64,000 nt of DNA from CAYSCS01 sp964429695 (GCA_964429695.1 CAYSCS010000087.1:24706-88705); one strand, 5' to 3'. Counted from the first letter of the stretch, positions 27,590-37,013 are shown. Translations and numbers: made by a program. The notes: generated by a model from the letters alone, not told the origin.

Positions 27590-27964
27590 CTACCACCCTC
27601 TCTCCATCAAACTCAAAATTCTCTCTGCTACTTTCCCAATGGCTTCATCCATCGAAAGGCTTGCCCTCTTCTGAATCTCTTTTATTTCCTTTTCTGTATC
27701 TTCTCTTATTTTCTGAGCCTCTTCCCTTGCCTTTTCAATGATGGCCCACCTCTTTTCCTCTGCTTTTTTCCGAGCAAGAGAAAAATGGTCTTCTTTCATT
27801 TTTTGTGCCTCTTCATTGGCCCTCTTTACAATCTCCAGTGCCACCTTTTCTTTAGCTTCAATTATCAACTTTTTTGCATTAGTTTCAGCCTCTTTAATCT
27901 TTTCTAGGGCAATGAATGCATCCTCTTTTTTGATTTTTTCTTCTCGTGGGAAGCCTTTATTCAT
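27590..27964 (-). CDS. ntpF: V-type ATPase peripheral-stalk subunit G/H (NtpF-like)
   Basis: Short (124 aa), almost fully coiled-coil protein, rich in Ala, Lys and Glu (EEAQKMKEDHFSLARKKAEEKRW), with EAETNAKKLIIEAK typical of the V-ATPase G/H stalk that dimerises with subunit E. It is the first gene of the nine-gene run H-I-K-E-C-F-A-B-D, the same order as the Enterococcus hirae ntp operon. It lies 107 nt downstream of the unrecognised repeat protein on the same strand. Confidence 0.85.
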   Translation of the reverse strand: MNKGFPREEKIKKEDAFIALEKIKEAETNAKKLIIEAKEKVALEIVKRANEEAQKMKEDHFSLARKKAEEKRWAIIEKAREEAQKIREDTEKEIKEIQKRASLSMDEAIGKVAERILSLMERGW

Positions 27965-28071
27965 TTTGTTCTCTTCTGCAAGAAATGAAGATTCGAAAAT
28001 TACGGAAAGCTATTATAACCAAGGAATCCTTATTTTTAAAGATGGAGAATGAAAAAAGACTTCTTCTAGAT

Positions 28072-28872
28072 TCAGGATAAGAAAAATGGGTAGAGGTAGT
28101 AAGAGCGAAAATCAAGTTTTTTAGTGCGAGCCTCTTCGATCAAATTTCTAAGTGCCGATCTGTAGTCAACAAGCAGGGATCTAAAAATAAGAAAAACCCC
28201 TGCTTCCATCAATTCCCTTAATAATGCTACATCTTCCGCCATCTCAACATGAAAAACAACTCCACCCCCTTCTTTTCTCGAGGCTCTGGAAACATCCTGG
28301 ACTAAAAGCCAATCCTCATCTTGCTCCATGTTTCTCTCCCTAACATGAATCCAGGCTCCATTCCTTCCTAGTTCTATGAGGTCAGCACAAAGAGGCTGAT
28401 GATGATAATAAACCATCCAGCTTCCCCCCTCTCTGCACCCATAGGCTAACTCGTTAAGAAGAGAAAATTCGAACCTTTTCTTTTTGCTAGAAAGATAGAG
28501 ATAGATCCCACATCGAGAGAGCTTATTTAACTCCTCAAAAACTTCAGAGAAAGATTCTTCTTCAGAATTAGATAATCCTCTATAGAAATAGGCTACAAAG
28601 CCTCCTCCTCTTCGGGCAGCCTTATTCACCAGCTCAAGTTCATCTGATTTTTTCCTTGCCTCACGTGAGGAATAAAGTTCTACTCCTTCCTCTGCCAACC
28701 ATTCAAGCTGAACGAAGTCCAGCTTACCCAAATCAATGAACCTCAAGCGACATTTGCTCCTCCTCATGACCCTCGCTATGTCCAGAAGCCACCAAAAATC
28801 AAGCTCATCATCTCTCAAAGTAAGTCTTTCCCCTTTTTTAATCCTGGAGAGAAGATCCCATTCTTTTAGCAT
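28072..28872 (-). CDS. Unrecognised protein with tandem ~50-residue alpha/beta repeats
   Basis: I do not recognise this family. The 266 aa contain no signal peptide or membrane helix. They can be read as at least four imperfect units, roughly 24-70, 77-128, 134-178 and 186-231. Each has the form (acidic)xxLLxx..x(6)R-x-GG/K, a hydrophobic beta strand (FVAYFYRG, WMVYYHHQ, VVFHVEMA), then LxELxxxGxxI/LxxR/S. The unit looks like helix-strand-helix-strand. GAGG lies 8 nt before the ATG at 28872. It is transcribed towards the V-ATPase genes and may be the first gene of that operon, diverging from queC. The function is unknown; an assembly or regulatory role for the ATPase is only a guess. Confidence 0.6.
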   Translation of the reverse strand: MLKEWDLLSRIKKGERLTLRDDELDFWWLLDIARVMRRSKCRLRFIDLGKLDFVQLEWLAEEGVELYSSREARKKSDELELVNKAARRGGGFVAYFYRGLSNSEEESFSEVFEELNKLSRCGIYLYLSSKKKRFEFSLLNELAYGCREGGSWMVYYHHQPLCADLIELGRNGAWIHVRERNMEQDEDWLLVQDVSRASRKEGGGVVFHVEMAEDVALLRELMEAGVFLIFRSLLVDYRSALRNLIEEARTKKLDFRSYYLYPFFLS

Positions 28873-28993
28873 GAACTCTACCTCTGACGTTTTATTTTCA
28901 CCGCTCTTCTTGAGTAAAAATTATTGAAAATAATTCACATCTTGGAAAAATAAGAAAATATAATTTCATAAATTTCTTCATCTGTAAAGAAGC

Positions 28994-29022
28994 TTGAAAA
29001 AAAAGAGACCATCTTCTATCAT
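28994..29022 (+). promoter_or_regulatory. Predicted promoter for queC-queD-queE
   Basis: TTGAAA (28994-28999), 17-nt spacer, TATCAT (29017-29022). The start would be near 29029, giving an 11-nt leader that contains AGAGGA just before the queC ATG. Confidence 0.5.
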
Positions 29023-29039
29023 CTATTTAGATTAGAGGA

Positions 29040-29729
29040 ATGTGCGTTGTCCTTTTTTCAGGAGGAATAGATTCCACAACCGCCCTTTACTGGGCTCGGC
29101 AAAAGTTTAAAAGAACATATGCCTTGACTTTTGATTATGGACAGCGCCATCGGCTCGAAATTAAAATGGCTCGACTGATAACAAAAAAGCTTGAAATTCC
29201 CCATAAAATATTGAGGATTGGGCTTGAAAATATCGGCGGATCATCACTAACTGATAGAAATATTCCTCTCGAAGAATACGATAATCTTAAAGAAATAAGG
29301 GAAAAAATTCCCTCTACCTATGTCCCTTTTCGAAACGGAATATTTCTTGCTCTTGCAGCTGCCTGGGCAGAGACAAATGGCTTCAAGAAAATTATATGTG
29401 GTTTTAACTGGATTGATTCTCCACATTATCCCGATACGAGCTCAGAATTTGTGCAAGCCATGGAGAAAGCCATAAACTCAGGAACGAAATATGGAAAAGG
29501 GAGGGAAAGATTAAGAATAGTGGCTCCCTTCGTAAGCTGGAAAAAATCTAAGATAATCGAAGAAGGCCTTAATTTAGGAGCAGACTATTCACACTCTATT
29601 TCCTGTTATCAAGGAGAAGAAATCCCTTGTCAGAGATGTGCCGCATGTCTTATGAGAAAGAGAGCTTGGCAAGAAGCCGGGATACCTGATCCCCTTCTTG
29701 TCCGTCTTAAAAAAGAAGGGAAGCTATGA
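29040..29729 (+). CDS. queC: 7-cyano-7-deazaguanine synthase QueC
   Basis: ATP-dependent conversion of 7-carboxy-7-deazaguanine to preQ0 in queuosine synthesis. The PP-loop SGGIDST is at 7-13. The zinc site C189, C197, C200, C203 (SCYQGEEIPCQRCAAC) is complete. The length of 229 aa is normal; the N-terminus is a few residues short of most homologues. The start codon lies very close to AGAGGA, so initiation is unusual but no upstream alternative exists. It overlaps queD by 4 nt. Confidence 0.96.
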   Translation: MCVVLFSGGIDSTTALYWARQKFKRTYALTFDYGQRHRLEIKMARLITKKLEIPHKILRIGLENIGGSSLTDRNIPLEEYDNLKEIREKIPSTYVPFRNGIFLALAAAWAETNGFKKIICGFNWIDSPHYPDTSSEFVQAMEKAINSGTKYGKGRERLRIVAPFVSWKKSKIIEEGLNLGADYSHSISCYQGEEIPCQRCAACLMRKRAWQEAGIPDPLLVRLKKEGKL

Positions 29730-30073
29730 GCTGGATCCTAAGGGTGAGAGAAAAGTTTCAAGCCGCTCACTTCTTGAAAGACTACAGGGGAAAATGCGAA
29801 AACATCCATGGACACACTTTTAAAGTAGAGGTCAAAATAAAAACATCAAAAATTGATAAAACAGGCATCACAATCGATTTTATGGAGATAAAAAAGAGGG
29901 TCAATGAAATTCTTCCCGACCATGCCCTTCTTAATGAAATCTATGATTTCAATCCTTCGGCCGAAAACCTTTCTCGCCACTTCTATTTCCAGCTGAAAAA
30001 ATATTTCCCTGTGGTGGAAGTCACAGTATGGGAATCAGAGGATGCAGCAGCCACGTACTCTGAAGATATCTGA
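29726..30073 (+). CDS. queD: 6-carboxytetrahydropterin synthase QueD
   Basis: Second step of the preQ0 pathway (dihydroneopterin triphosphate to CPH4). Zinc ligands H15, H28 and H30 (FQAAHF and NIHGHTF), catalytic C24, ITIDFMEIK, PSAENLSR and the C-terminal VWESEDAAATY are all present. The length of 115 aa is standard. Coupled to queC by an ATGA overlap and overlapping queE by 32 nt. Confidence 0.95.
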   Translation: MSWILRVREKFQAAHFLKDYRGKCENIHGHTFKVEVKIKTSKIDKTGITIDFMEIKKRVNEILPDHALLNEIYDFNPSAENLSRHFYFQLKKYFPVVEVTVWESEDAAATYSEDI

Positions 30074-30671
30074 AATATTTCCATCTCTCCAGGGCGAAGG
30101 ACTTCGTCAGGGAGAACCAACTCTTTTCATCCGCTTCTCCGGGTGCAATCTCCGTTGTCGGTTTTGCGACACAAAATACGCCTGGTCAGAGGGGAAGGAG
30201 CTTTCTGTAGAGGAAATATTCCAAAAAATAGAGAGTATAAACAAAAGACTTCCCACAAGATGGATCTGTTTTACGGGCGGTGAACCCCTCCTCCAGGACA
30301 TAAAAAAATTAGCCCTCAGGCTCAAGAATCAAGGATTCAAGATTCAAGTCGAAACAAATGCCACTCTTTATCAGAATCTTCCTGTGGACTGGTATTCTAT
30401 AAGCCCCAAGCCAGAGCAATACTTCTATCATCCGCAATACCTGCTGAAGGCAAAAGAGGTCAAGGTAATCATAGTCAAGGATTTAAGAATGGAAGTAATC
30501 AGAAGGCTAAGGAAAGAATTCCCTGACAAAACTCCACTTCTCCTCCAGCCTCAAGGAAATAGAAAATGGAGCATAAGACTGGGATTAAAAATATTAAAAA
30601 AATCCGCAGAAGAAGGGCTTGAAAACATTCGACTCTCTCTTCAGTTGCACAGAATGGTCGGTATTCGCTGA
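30042..30671 (+). CDS. queE: 7-carboxy-7-deazaguanine synthase QueE
   Basis: Radical-SAM enzyme that contracts CPH4 to 7-carboxy-7-deazaguanine. The cluster motif is C35-x3-C39-x2-C42 (CNLRCRFC). FPSLQGEG at 13-20 and FTGGEPLLQ are family signatures, as is SPKPE-like SISPKP for product binding. The length of 209 aa is within range. The start at 30042 lies inside the end of queD in another frame. With queC, queD and the separate queF this gives all preQ1 steps after GTP cyclohydrolase. Confidence 0.95.
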   Translation: MQQPRTLKISEIFPSLQGEGLRQGEPTLFIRFSGCNLRCRFCDTKYAWSEGKELSVEEIFQKIESINKRLPTRWICFTGGEPLLQDIKKLALRLKNQGFKIQVETNATLYQNLPVDWYSISPKPEQYFYHPQYLLKAKEVKVIIVKDLRMEVIRRLRKEFPDKTPLLLQPQGNRKWSIRLGLKILKKSAEEGLENIRLSLQLHRMVGIR

Positions 30672-30788
30672 AGATAATTCTGAGTTTTCTATATCTTACC
30701 TCTCTTGCTCCAGAGATAGAGCTTGCTCCTCCTTGTGTCTTTTGAAAATCAATTGAGAAAAGGAGAGATTTCTGGTAGTTAATAAATA

Positions 30789-33200
30789 ATGCCAGCGGTC
30801 TTGAAAAAGGAGAATTCTTCAGGCAAAAGAGATTTCTTCTTTTTTATGATATTTTTTGTATTTTTTCTGATTCTGTTTAAGAATTTTTTTTTCACTGAAA
30901 ACATTTTCTTTGAAAGAGACTCTACCTCTCTCGAAATTCCCACAAGACTCCTCTGCAAAATGCTTCTCAAGCAAGGTAATTTCGCTCTCTGGACAGATGC
31001 ACACGGAAATGGACAACCTTTTTTGGCTAACCCTAAAAACTGTGTTCTTTATCCAACCACTTTCCTCTACTTAATTCTGCCCTTCCTCCTTGCCTATAAA
31101 CTCCATTATCTCCTCCACGTCTTGGGTGCATGGAGCGGACTCTACTTCTTTGGCAAGTCCTGGAAATTTTCATCCAAAACCTCATTCTTTGTGGCTACCA
31201 CTTTTATCTCAAGCGGTATCTTCCTCTCTTCCTTTGAATTCTACAATCACATTGCCTCTTTGTGTTGGATGTTCTGGATTCTCCTTTTCATAAAAAAGGA
31301 AACAAAAAATTCATTTCTTCGCCTGATAATACTTTCCTTTCTCTGGGCTTTCCTCCTTCTTTCTGGAACTCCTTATGTGGCAGTGCTTACCGTTATCTTC
31401 GGGTTCTTTCAATCTTTACTACTTCGGGGAAGAAGAAAAAAGATGCTCTTCCTCTTTGCTTCCCCCTTAATTCTCTCCCTCTTCATCGCTTCTGCCCAAC
31501 TCCTTCCCTCTGCAGAGCTATTGCTGAGAAGTGACAGAGAATCTCTTGAACCTTCCCTCTGGTCTCTTGAGCCAATCCAGCTCTTGAATTTAATCTTCCC
31601 TTCCTTCCTCGGCGATGACCGAAGCCCTAACAATAAAGATTATTGGGGCAGTCATCTTTTCGATAAATCATATCCCCTGTATTACAGCCTCTATTCTGGA
31701 ATTGGGGTAGTAATCCTCTTTTTCTTCGGGATTAAAAGACCTTGGACAAAAAATCAGCACCTCCTCCTCACTTGGCTTTTCATCTCTCTCCTTTTATCTG
31801 CAGGAAAATATTTTCCTCTTTATGCAATTCTCAAGCCATTTCCTCCTTTCTCCACGATAAGATATCCAGTGAAATATCTTATGGGCTCAATTTTTTGTAT
31901 GTGTATGATATCTGGTGCAGGCTTTGAAAATCTCTTCGTCATCCAAAAGGTGAAGAAAAAAACCGCCTCAATCCCTTTAACCTTATCCCTTGGAGCGCTG
32001 CTTTTGTATTTATTTATTAAAAAAAAACTTATCTCCAAGCTTGTGGAGTTCTTCGTGATAGACTCTGAAGATTCAGCTCAAAAACTCAGTCAATCTCTAG
32101 AACATGGGCTTCTTCTCTCGCTCTTGCTATCTCTACTCTTGCTGCTTTTTTTCATCCTTAAAAAGGTGAGAAAACAGATCCTCTGGACATTCATTGCTCT
32201 TGTTATTTTAGACCTTGGTCTTATGAACATGAACATAAACCCTGTTACCTCTTTTGCATTTTTCAAAAAGCCCCTGTTTATTGAAAAACAGAATGCTCCT
32301 TTGAGAATTCATAGAGAAGATTATTCTCCTTATAACCTTAGAAAAGAAATTCAAAGCGGGCTACGTTTCAGCAATTATTTAAGAGAGAGCATCTTCCCCT
32401 TTACGGGTTTAGGAATTAATGTACATTATCTTTACAACAAAGACTTCTATGGCCTCTACTCAAAGGAATACAACACAATCTCAAATTATCTAAGGAACTG
32501 CAAAAACGAGGATTTTTTGAAGATCTTAGAAGATTCCCTTTGCGATTATTACATCACCCATCATCCTCGAGCAGGACTTCCCGCAGAAAAGATTAAAGTC
32601 GAAGGCTACGATGTTTATTTCCAAAAAATACAAAAAAAGGGTAAGCCTTCTTACCTTGTCTATGAAACAATTAACTCAAAATCTCTTGAAGAAACCCTGA
32701 AGACTTTTCTGAAAGGAGATTTTACCCCAGAAGAAAAAGCCATCGTGAGGGGAAATACCCCATTACTGACAAAAACGAGTAGCAAAAACTCCTGGAGCCT
32801 GGAAGTTGTAGAAGAAGAACAAGGGAAGAGTAAATATTCGATTCAAACTTCAGCAGAGGCTGTTCTTGTCGTCCGGGGGAACTATTTTCCTGGATGGAAA
32901 GCTAAGATAGACGGAAAAAAAACTAGGATTTTCCCCATAAATCTCACCTCGAAGGGAGTAATTATTCCTAGGGGAAGACATGAAGTACGGCTAGAATATT
33001 TCCCCTCGAGTTTTTTATACGGCTCACTGCTTAGTATTCTTTCGCTTGTGGCGCTTACTGTTTCTTCTTTATTTTTACCGAAAAAAGTTAAAAGTATGAA
33101 TCTTTCGCAAAAATTCTCAAGGCTACTTTCTTATAAATCTTTTCTTCTCAAATCTTCTTCAAGCCTTAAATTCAAAAGGAAATATTTTCCTCATACATAG
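30789..33200 (+). CDS. YfhO-family polytopic membrane protein (GT-C-like)
   Basis: 803 aa with about a dozen hydrophobic helices in residues 15-470 and again at the C-terminus, plus an extracytoplasmic domain between about 480 and 760. An early loop rich in acidic residues (FERDSTSLEIP) and the late VVRGNYFPGWKAKIDGK block are characteristic of the YfhO family, linked in Firmicutes to glycosylation of teichoic acid. Here, in a didermic organism, the target is unknown. The gene opens a region of envelope glycan enzymes. No strong Shine-Dalgarno is visible at the ATG. Confidence 0.72.
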   Translation: MPAVLKKENSSGKRDFFFFMIFFVFFLILFKNFFFTENIFFERDSTSLEIPTRLLCKMLLKQGNFALWTDAHGNGQPFLANPKNCVLYPTTFLYLILPFLLAYKLHYLLHVLGAWSGLYFFGKSWKFSSKTSFFVATTFISSGIFLSSFEFYNHIASLCWMFWILLFIKKETKNSFLRLIILSFLWAFLLLSGTPYVAVLTVIFGFFQSLLLRGRRKKMLFLFASPLILSLFIASAQLLPSAELLLRSDRESLEPSLWSLEPIQLLNLIFPSFLGDDRSPNNKDYWGSHLFDKSYPLYYSLYSGIGVVILFFFGIKRPWTKNQHLLLTWLFISLLLSAGKYFPLYAILKPFPPFSTIRYPVKYLMGSIFCMCMISGAGFENLFVIQKVKKKTASIPLTLSLGALLLYLFIKKKLISKLVEFFVIDSEDSAQKLSQSLEHGLLLSLLLSLLLLLFFILKKVRKQILWTFIALVILDLGLMNMNINPVTSFAFFKKPLFIEKQNAPLRIHREDYSPYNLRKEIQSGLRFSNYLRESIFPFTGLGINVHYLYNKDFYGLYSKEYNTISNYLRNCKNEDFLKILEDSLCDYYITHHPRAGLPAEKIKVEGYDVYFQKIQKKGKPSYLVYETINSKSLEETLKTFLKGDFTPEEKAIVRGNTPLLTKTSSKNSWSLEVVEEEQGKSKYSIQTSAEAVLVVRGNYFPGWKAKIDGKKTRIFPINLTSKGVIIPRGRHEVRLEYFPSSFLYGSLLSILSLVALTVSSLFLPKKVKSMNLSQKFSRLLSYKSFLLKSSSSLKFKRKYFPHT

Positions 33201-33415
33201 AAATTGAGGGTTCAGAATGCATTTTCATAAAAACAAGAAGAACCGAGAAATGAATAGCTTTTTTTATCCATCGGAGTCTCAACAATCTTCAGTTAGATTG
33301 ATTCGATCTTTCTCAATTTCCCCTTTTCTTTTCAAAATTTTAGCCTCTATTCAGAAGCTCTTACCTCATCTTAAGCAGATGCTTATATTTTATATGAGAG
33401 AAAGTTTCAAATAAA

Positions 33416-35053
33416 ATGAATCCAAAAAATCAAAATTTCCTCAAAAAGAAGAAGATAGGTACATATCTTCCTCTTCTCATTACCTTGATCGCTTTCACTA
33501 TGATTATCTTAACCTGCTTCTTTGTCTCCTTGAATCTTACTGAAGGAAAATTCATCTATCCTTTTGACGACACTTACATCCATCTCACCATGGCAAGAAA
33601 TCTCTCCGAGTACGGAATATGGGGAGTAGAAAGGGAGCGTTTCACATCAACCTCATCCTCTCTTTTATGGACTTCACTTCTTTCTGCGTTGAATCTTCTT
33701 CTTGGTGAAAATGAGATGATTGCCCTTTTTTTGAGCATAAGCTTTTCTTTCCTCCTCCTCTTTTGGGTCTTTCTTATTCTCAAAAAAAAGGCCTTCCCTC
33801 TTCCACTTCCTTTAATAATCCTATTCTCCATTATTTTCTTTGCCCCCCTTCCTGCAATTTCGATGAGTGGACTAGAACATGCTGCACACACGCTTTTTGC
33901 TGTTGCCTTCTCATATTCTTGCGCAGATGCTCTCCATAAGAGAGTAATTTCTGGCTCTTCTAAAATAGTTCTTCTCTCCCTGGCTCTTCTCTTAACTTTA
34001 ACGAGATATGAAGGTATTTTTTTAGTCTTTATCACAGGATTGTTATTCATCCTGAGGAAGAGGCCTCGCTACGCCTTTCTACTCTGGGAAGCATGCGCTC
34101 TTCCCATAGGTTTTTACGGGCTCCTTTCTCTTTCCAAGGGGTGGTATTTCTTTCCCAATTCAGTCTTCCTTAAAGGCAATTCTCCTCATTTTTTTTCGTG
34201 GAGAATCCTTCTCAAAGATTTAATTAAGCCCTGGGAACAGTTTCTATTTAACCCCCATTTAAGCCTTTTGATTCTATCTTCCTTTCTAATCATCATCATT
34301 CTCTGGTCAAAAAACCGCTCTCTGTGGCACTCTCCTCTGTTGATGAATTTAATTTTTTCAGGAACCTCTCTTCTCCATATCCAGTTTGCGCGTGTCGGTC
34401 TCATCTTCAGGTATGAAGCCTATTTAATAGTCCTTGGAATTTTAGCGATCTCATTCGCCTTGGTTAAGTCTCTCCCCTCAGAGTTCAAGATTTCAGCCAC
34501 TGACAAAAGATTCGGGCTAAAAAACATGGGACTATTTTTTTTAATCCTGGTGACAATTATTTATCTCCTGGTGAGGGGGATTTTGATAATGGCAAAAATT
34601 CCTCGAGCATCCAAGAATATCTTCGAACAGCAATATCAGATGAGTCTTTTCCTCAAAGAATTTTACCCCGAAGAGAGAATTGCTGCCAACGACATCGGCG
34701 CAATCTCCTATTTCGGGAATGTTCGCTGCCTTGACCTCTGGGGACTGGCAACATTAGAAGTAGCCCGCGCAAAAAGAAAAGGGATTTACGGCCCTCATTT
34801 CATTCGCCAACTCGCAAGAACAAACAAGGTCAAAGTAGCGGTAGTCTACGATTCCTGGTATCTTGAATACGGCGGCCTTCCTCCTGAATGGGTGAGGGTG
34901 GAAAAATGGAGAATCCCCGACAATGTCATCTGCGGGGACGAATCTGTTTATTTCTATGCCACTGAGCCACAAGAAGAGGAAAGGTTGAGAAAAAATCTCG
35001 AGAAATTCTCAAATAAGCTGCCTGAGGATGTGGAAAGGAAGATATATTATTAA
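33416..35053 (+). CDS. GT-C fold glycosyltransferase-like membrane protein
   Basis: 545 aa with ten or more transmembrane helices. The first loop contains FDDTYIHLTMARNLSEYG, matching the acidic DD/DE motif and following helix of GT39/ArnT-like polyprenyl-phosphate-sugar transferases. A soluble C-terminal part (from about 410) includes ANDIGAISYFGN and DLWGLA, typical of a large bacterial group annotated as mannosyltransferase-like. The donor and acceptor cannot be told. Its stop codon directly abuts that of the convergent DUF362 gene. Confidence 0.68.
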   Translation: MNPKNQNFLKKKKIGTYLPLLITLIAFTMIILTCFFVSLNLTEGKFIYPFDDTYIHLTMARNLSEYGIWGVERERFTSTSSSLLWTSLLSALNLLLGENEMIALFLSISFSFLLLFWVFLILKKKAFPLPLPLIILFSIIFFAPLPAISMSGLEHAAHTLFAVAFSYSCADALHKRVISGSSKIVLLSLALLLTLTRYEGIFLVFITGLLFILRKRPRYAFLLWEACALPIGFYGLLSLSKGWYFFPNSVFLKGNSPHFFSWRILLKDLIKPWEQFLFNPHLSLLILSSFLIIIILWSKNRSLWHSPLLMNLIFSGTSLLHIQFARVGLIFRYEAYLIVLGILAISFALVKSLPSEFKISATDKRFGLKNMGLFFLILVTIIYLLVRGILIMAKIPRASKNIFEQQYQMSLFLKEFYPEERIAANDIGAISYFGNVRCLDLWGLATLEVARAKRKGIYGPHFIRQLARTNKVKVAVVYDSWYLEYGGLPPEWVRVEKWRIPDNVICGDESVYFYATEPQEEERLRKNLEKFSNKLPEDVERKIYY

Positions 35054-36130
35054 TTAATATTTTTTCCATAACTTGCCCCACTCTGTCTTCATGAACTTTC
35101 TAATCCTTAACTTCCCAATTGTAGGATACCAAAGCCAGTCATGGTAGATGTTGCTGGCTAAAGGAGCCCAAACCACAATAGGGGAACGGAGCAAAAGCCC
35201 CTCTAAACAGCTGAGTAATCCTTTCCTTAACATCTGGTCTCCCCAGATTACAGGGCTTCTCTTTACCTTAAATCCAAAATTAAGGGAAGAAATGTCCTCG
35301 CCGATTATTTCTACTTCCCTCAAATCACCAACTCCGAGTCCCATTTCATGTGCCATACGGATATAAGGAATCTGCAACGGCTCAAACCCCATTATTTTTG
35401 CCGCTACAGAATCAATTGCCACTGAATCTCCGCTAGAAAGAATAAGATTATGAATTTTCGGCACCATCGTCCTCGGTCCTGCCCCATCCCCGCAGACTGT
35501 TCCATCCATAATTGCGAAAACTCCTGGATGGAGTTCCTTCTGCATCAACAACAGGTCTACTAGAACCTCATGGATGTACTTATGGGCATAGTGCCTTATT
35601 TCCTTGAGAAGCCCTCCAAAGGCATTTTTTATTGCTCCTGTGGTAAGCGAATGACCATGAGTCTTCATCGTTGGCAGATGGATTATATTTTTCCCGATAA
35701 ACATCCTGGGTATTTCTATCCCCTGGGAAAAAACCTGGTTCAGCTTGAGCAACTTAGAACTGAATTCATATCTTATCCATTCCACCTCAGTGAGAGGAAT
35801 GAACTTCAACCCATATTTTTGGAAGATAAGGTCCCATTTGTTGTTTTTTGCTCCTTTCCACGGGTCGGTGACCACAGTTTTATTCTCGATTGGGATTAAT
35901 CTTTCTTTGGGGTAGCCATCTTCAAGCATGGTCTTTATAACTCCTTCTAGCTGCCAGGGCTGGGTGGAACATGAAGGAAAATACTTCGTCCAGGAAAGGT
36001 TGAGCTTTATCAGAGTTTCCTTTTCTAAAGAAATAAAACTTTTATAATCGGCAAGATGCATGAGCTTACAATAATCCTCAACCACATTCTCTGCTGAGGT
36101 TTTGAGAACAACTACTCTTGCCCGAGACAT
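35054..36130 (-). CDS. DUF362 domain protein
   Basis: 358 aa without signal peptide or ferredoxin-type cysteine clusters. KLNLSW near 43, FIGKNIIHLPTMKTHG, TGAIKNAFGG, AIMDGTVCGDGAGPR and SSGDSVAIDSVAAKIMG are the DUF362 signatures. The biochemical role of the family is not established. It follows the UbiA-like gene after 4 nt and is probably cotranscribed, so a role in the same envelope lipid or glycan pathway is possible but unproven. It ends exactly where the GT-C gene ends on the other strand. Confidence 0.75.
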   Translation of the reverse strand: MSRARVVVLKTSAENVVEDYCKLMHLADYKSFISLEKETLIKLNLSWTKYFPSCSTQPWQLEGVIKTMLEDGYPKERLIPIENKTVVTDPWKGAKNNKWDLIFQKYGLKFIPLTEVEWIRYEFSSKLLKLNQVFSQGIEIPRMFIGKNIIHLPTMKTHGHSLTTGAIKNAFGGLLKEIRHYAHKYIHEVLVDLLLMQKELHPGVFAIMDGTVCGDGAGPRTMVPKIHNLILSSGDSVAIDSVAAKIMGFEPLQIPYIRMAHEMGLGVGDLREVEIIGEDISSLNFGFKVKRSPVIWGDQMLRKGLLSCLEGLLLRSPIVVWAPLASNIYHDWLWYPTIGKLRIRKFMKTEWGKLWKKY

Positions 36131-36134
36131 CTCT

Positions 36135-37013
36135 TTACCATTTTACATAAAGAATAATGACTACAGAAACAATCCAGAGAAAGATGTCAACCAGCAAAGG
36201 CTTATCTTTGATTATCAAGGCCTCAGGACTTCCTCCCTCATACCTCTGGTGAATGAGATAAAGATAACGAAATATGCCATAGAGGACGAAAGGAACGGTG
36301 AAGATGAGGTTTTTAGTCTGGAATTTGGCCACTGTTTCTTCAGAAATTGTGTAAAGACAATAAGAAATGAGGGTAGAAGCAGTAACCACTGCTATCATCT
36401 GATCGAGGAGATAAGGATTGTAGTGAGCAAGTATCGGGCGATGATTGCTGGCATTCTCTTCAAGAAGAATTATTTCATGCCTCCTCTTACTCATGGCTAG
36501 AAAAAGAGAAAGGAGAATAGTGCAGATTAGAAGCCAGGAGGAAAGTGAGACTTCAATGGCAACCCCCCCTGCTACAACACGAATGAGAAATCCTGCTGCA
36601 ATCACGAAGACATCCACGATGAGAACATGTTTGAGCCAGAAAGAATAGAGGAGCTGAATGACAAAGTAGATAAAAACGCTTAAGAGGAAAACAGGATTCA
36701 AGATGGAAGCAAGGGCAAAACCAAGAATACTCAAGATGAAAAAGGAAGCGAGGGCATGCTCTTTCCTGAGGCTACCGGAAGCAAGAGGCCGCCTTGACTT
36801 TAGAGGATGGAGCTTATCCTCCTCAATATCTTTGATATCATTCAGGATATATACAGCCCCGGAGAGAAGGCAAAAAGAGACGAAGGAAAAAATGGCTTTC
36901 AACAAGAGCTGAAAATCAAACACATTCTTGGAAAAGATTAGCGGAGCAAAAATGAAAAGATTCTTCACCCACTGCCGGGGACGCATCGATTTTATAATGT
37001 TGATGACTATCAT
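36135..37013 (-). CDS. UbiA-family prenyltransferase, decaprenyl-phosphate phosphoribosyltransferase-like
   Basis: Integral membrane prenyltransferase, 292 aa, eight or nine helices. The first aspartate motif NDIKDIEEDKLHPLKSRRP has the NDxxDxxxDxxHPxKxxRPxAxG form of decaprenyl-phosphate 5-phosphoribosyltransferase (Rv3806c-like) rather than of quinone-forming UbiA. This enzyme loads phosphoribose onto a polyprenyl phosphate for arabinose-type glycans. No DprE1/DprE2 homologue is in the window. The neighbours (DUF362, GT-C enzymes) fit envelope polysaccharide work. No clear Shine-Dalgarno precedes the ATG. Confidence 0.78.
   Translation of the reverse strand: MIVINIIKSMRPRQWVKNLFIFAPLIFSKNVFDFQLLLKAIFSFVSFCLLSGAVYILNDIKDIEEDKLHPLKSRRPLASGSLRKEHALASFFILSILGFALASILNPVFLLSVFIYFVIQLLYSFWLKHVLIVDVFVIAAGFLIRVVAGGVAIEVSLSSWLLICTILLSLFLAMSKRRHEIILLEENASNHRPILAHYNPYLLDQMIAVVTASTLISYCLYTISEETVAKFQTKNLIFTVPFVLYGIFRYLYLIHQRYEGGSPEALIIKDKPLLVDIFLWIVSVVIILYVKW

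Noticed and set aside
33217..33414. 65-codon frame between the two GT-C genes
   Set aside because: Very A+T-driven composition, no ribosome-binding site and no recognisable motif.
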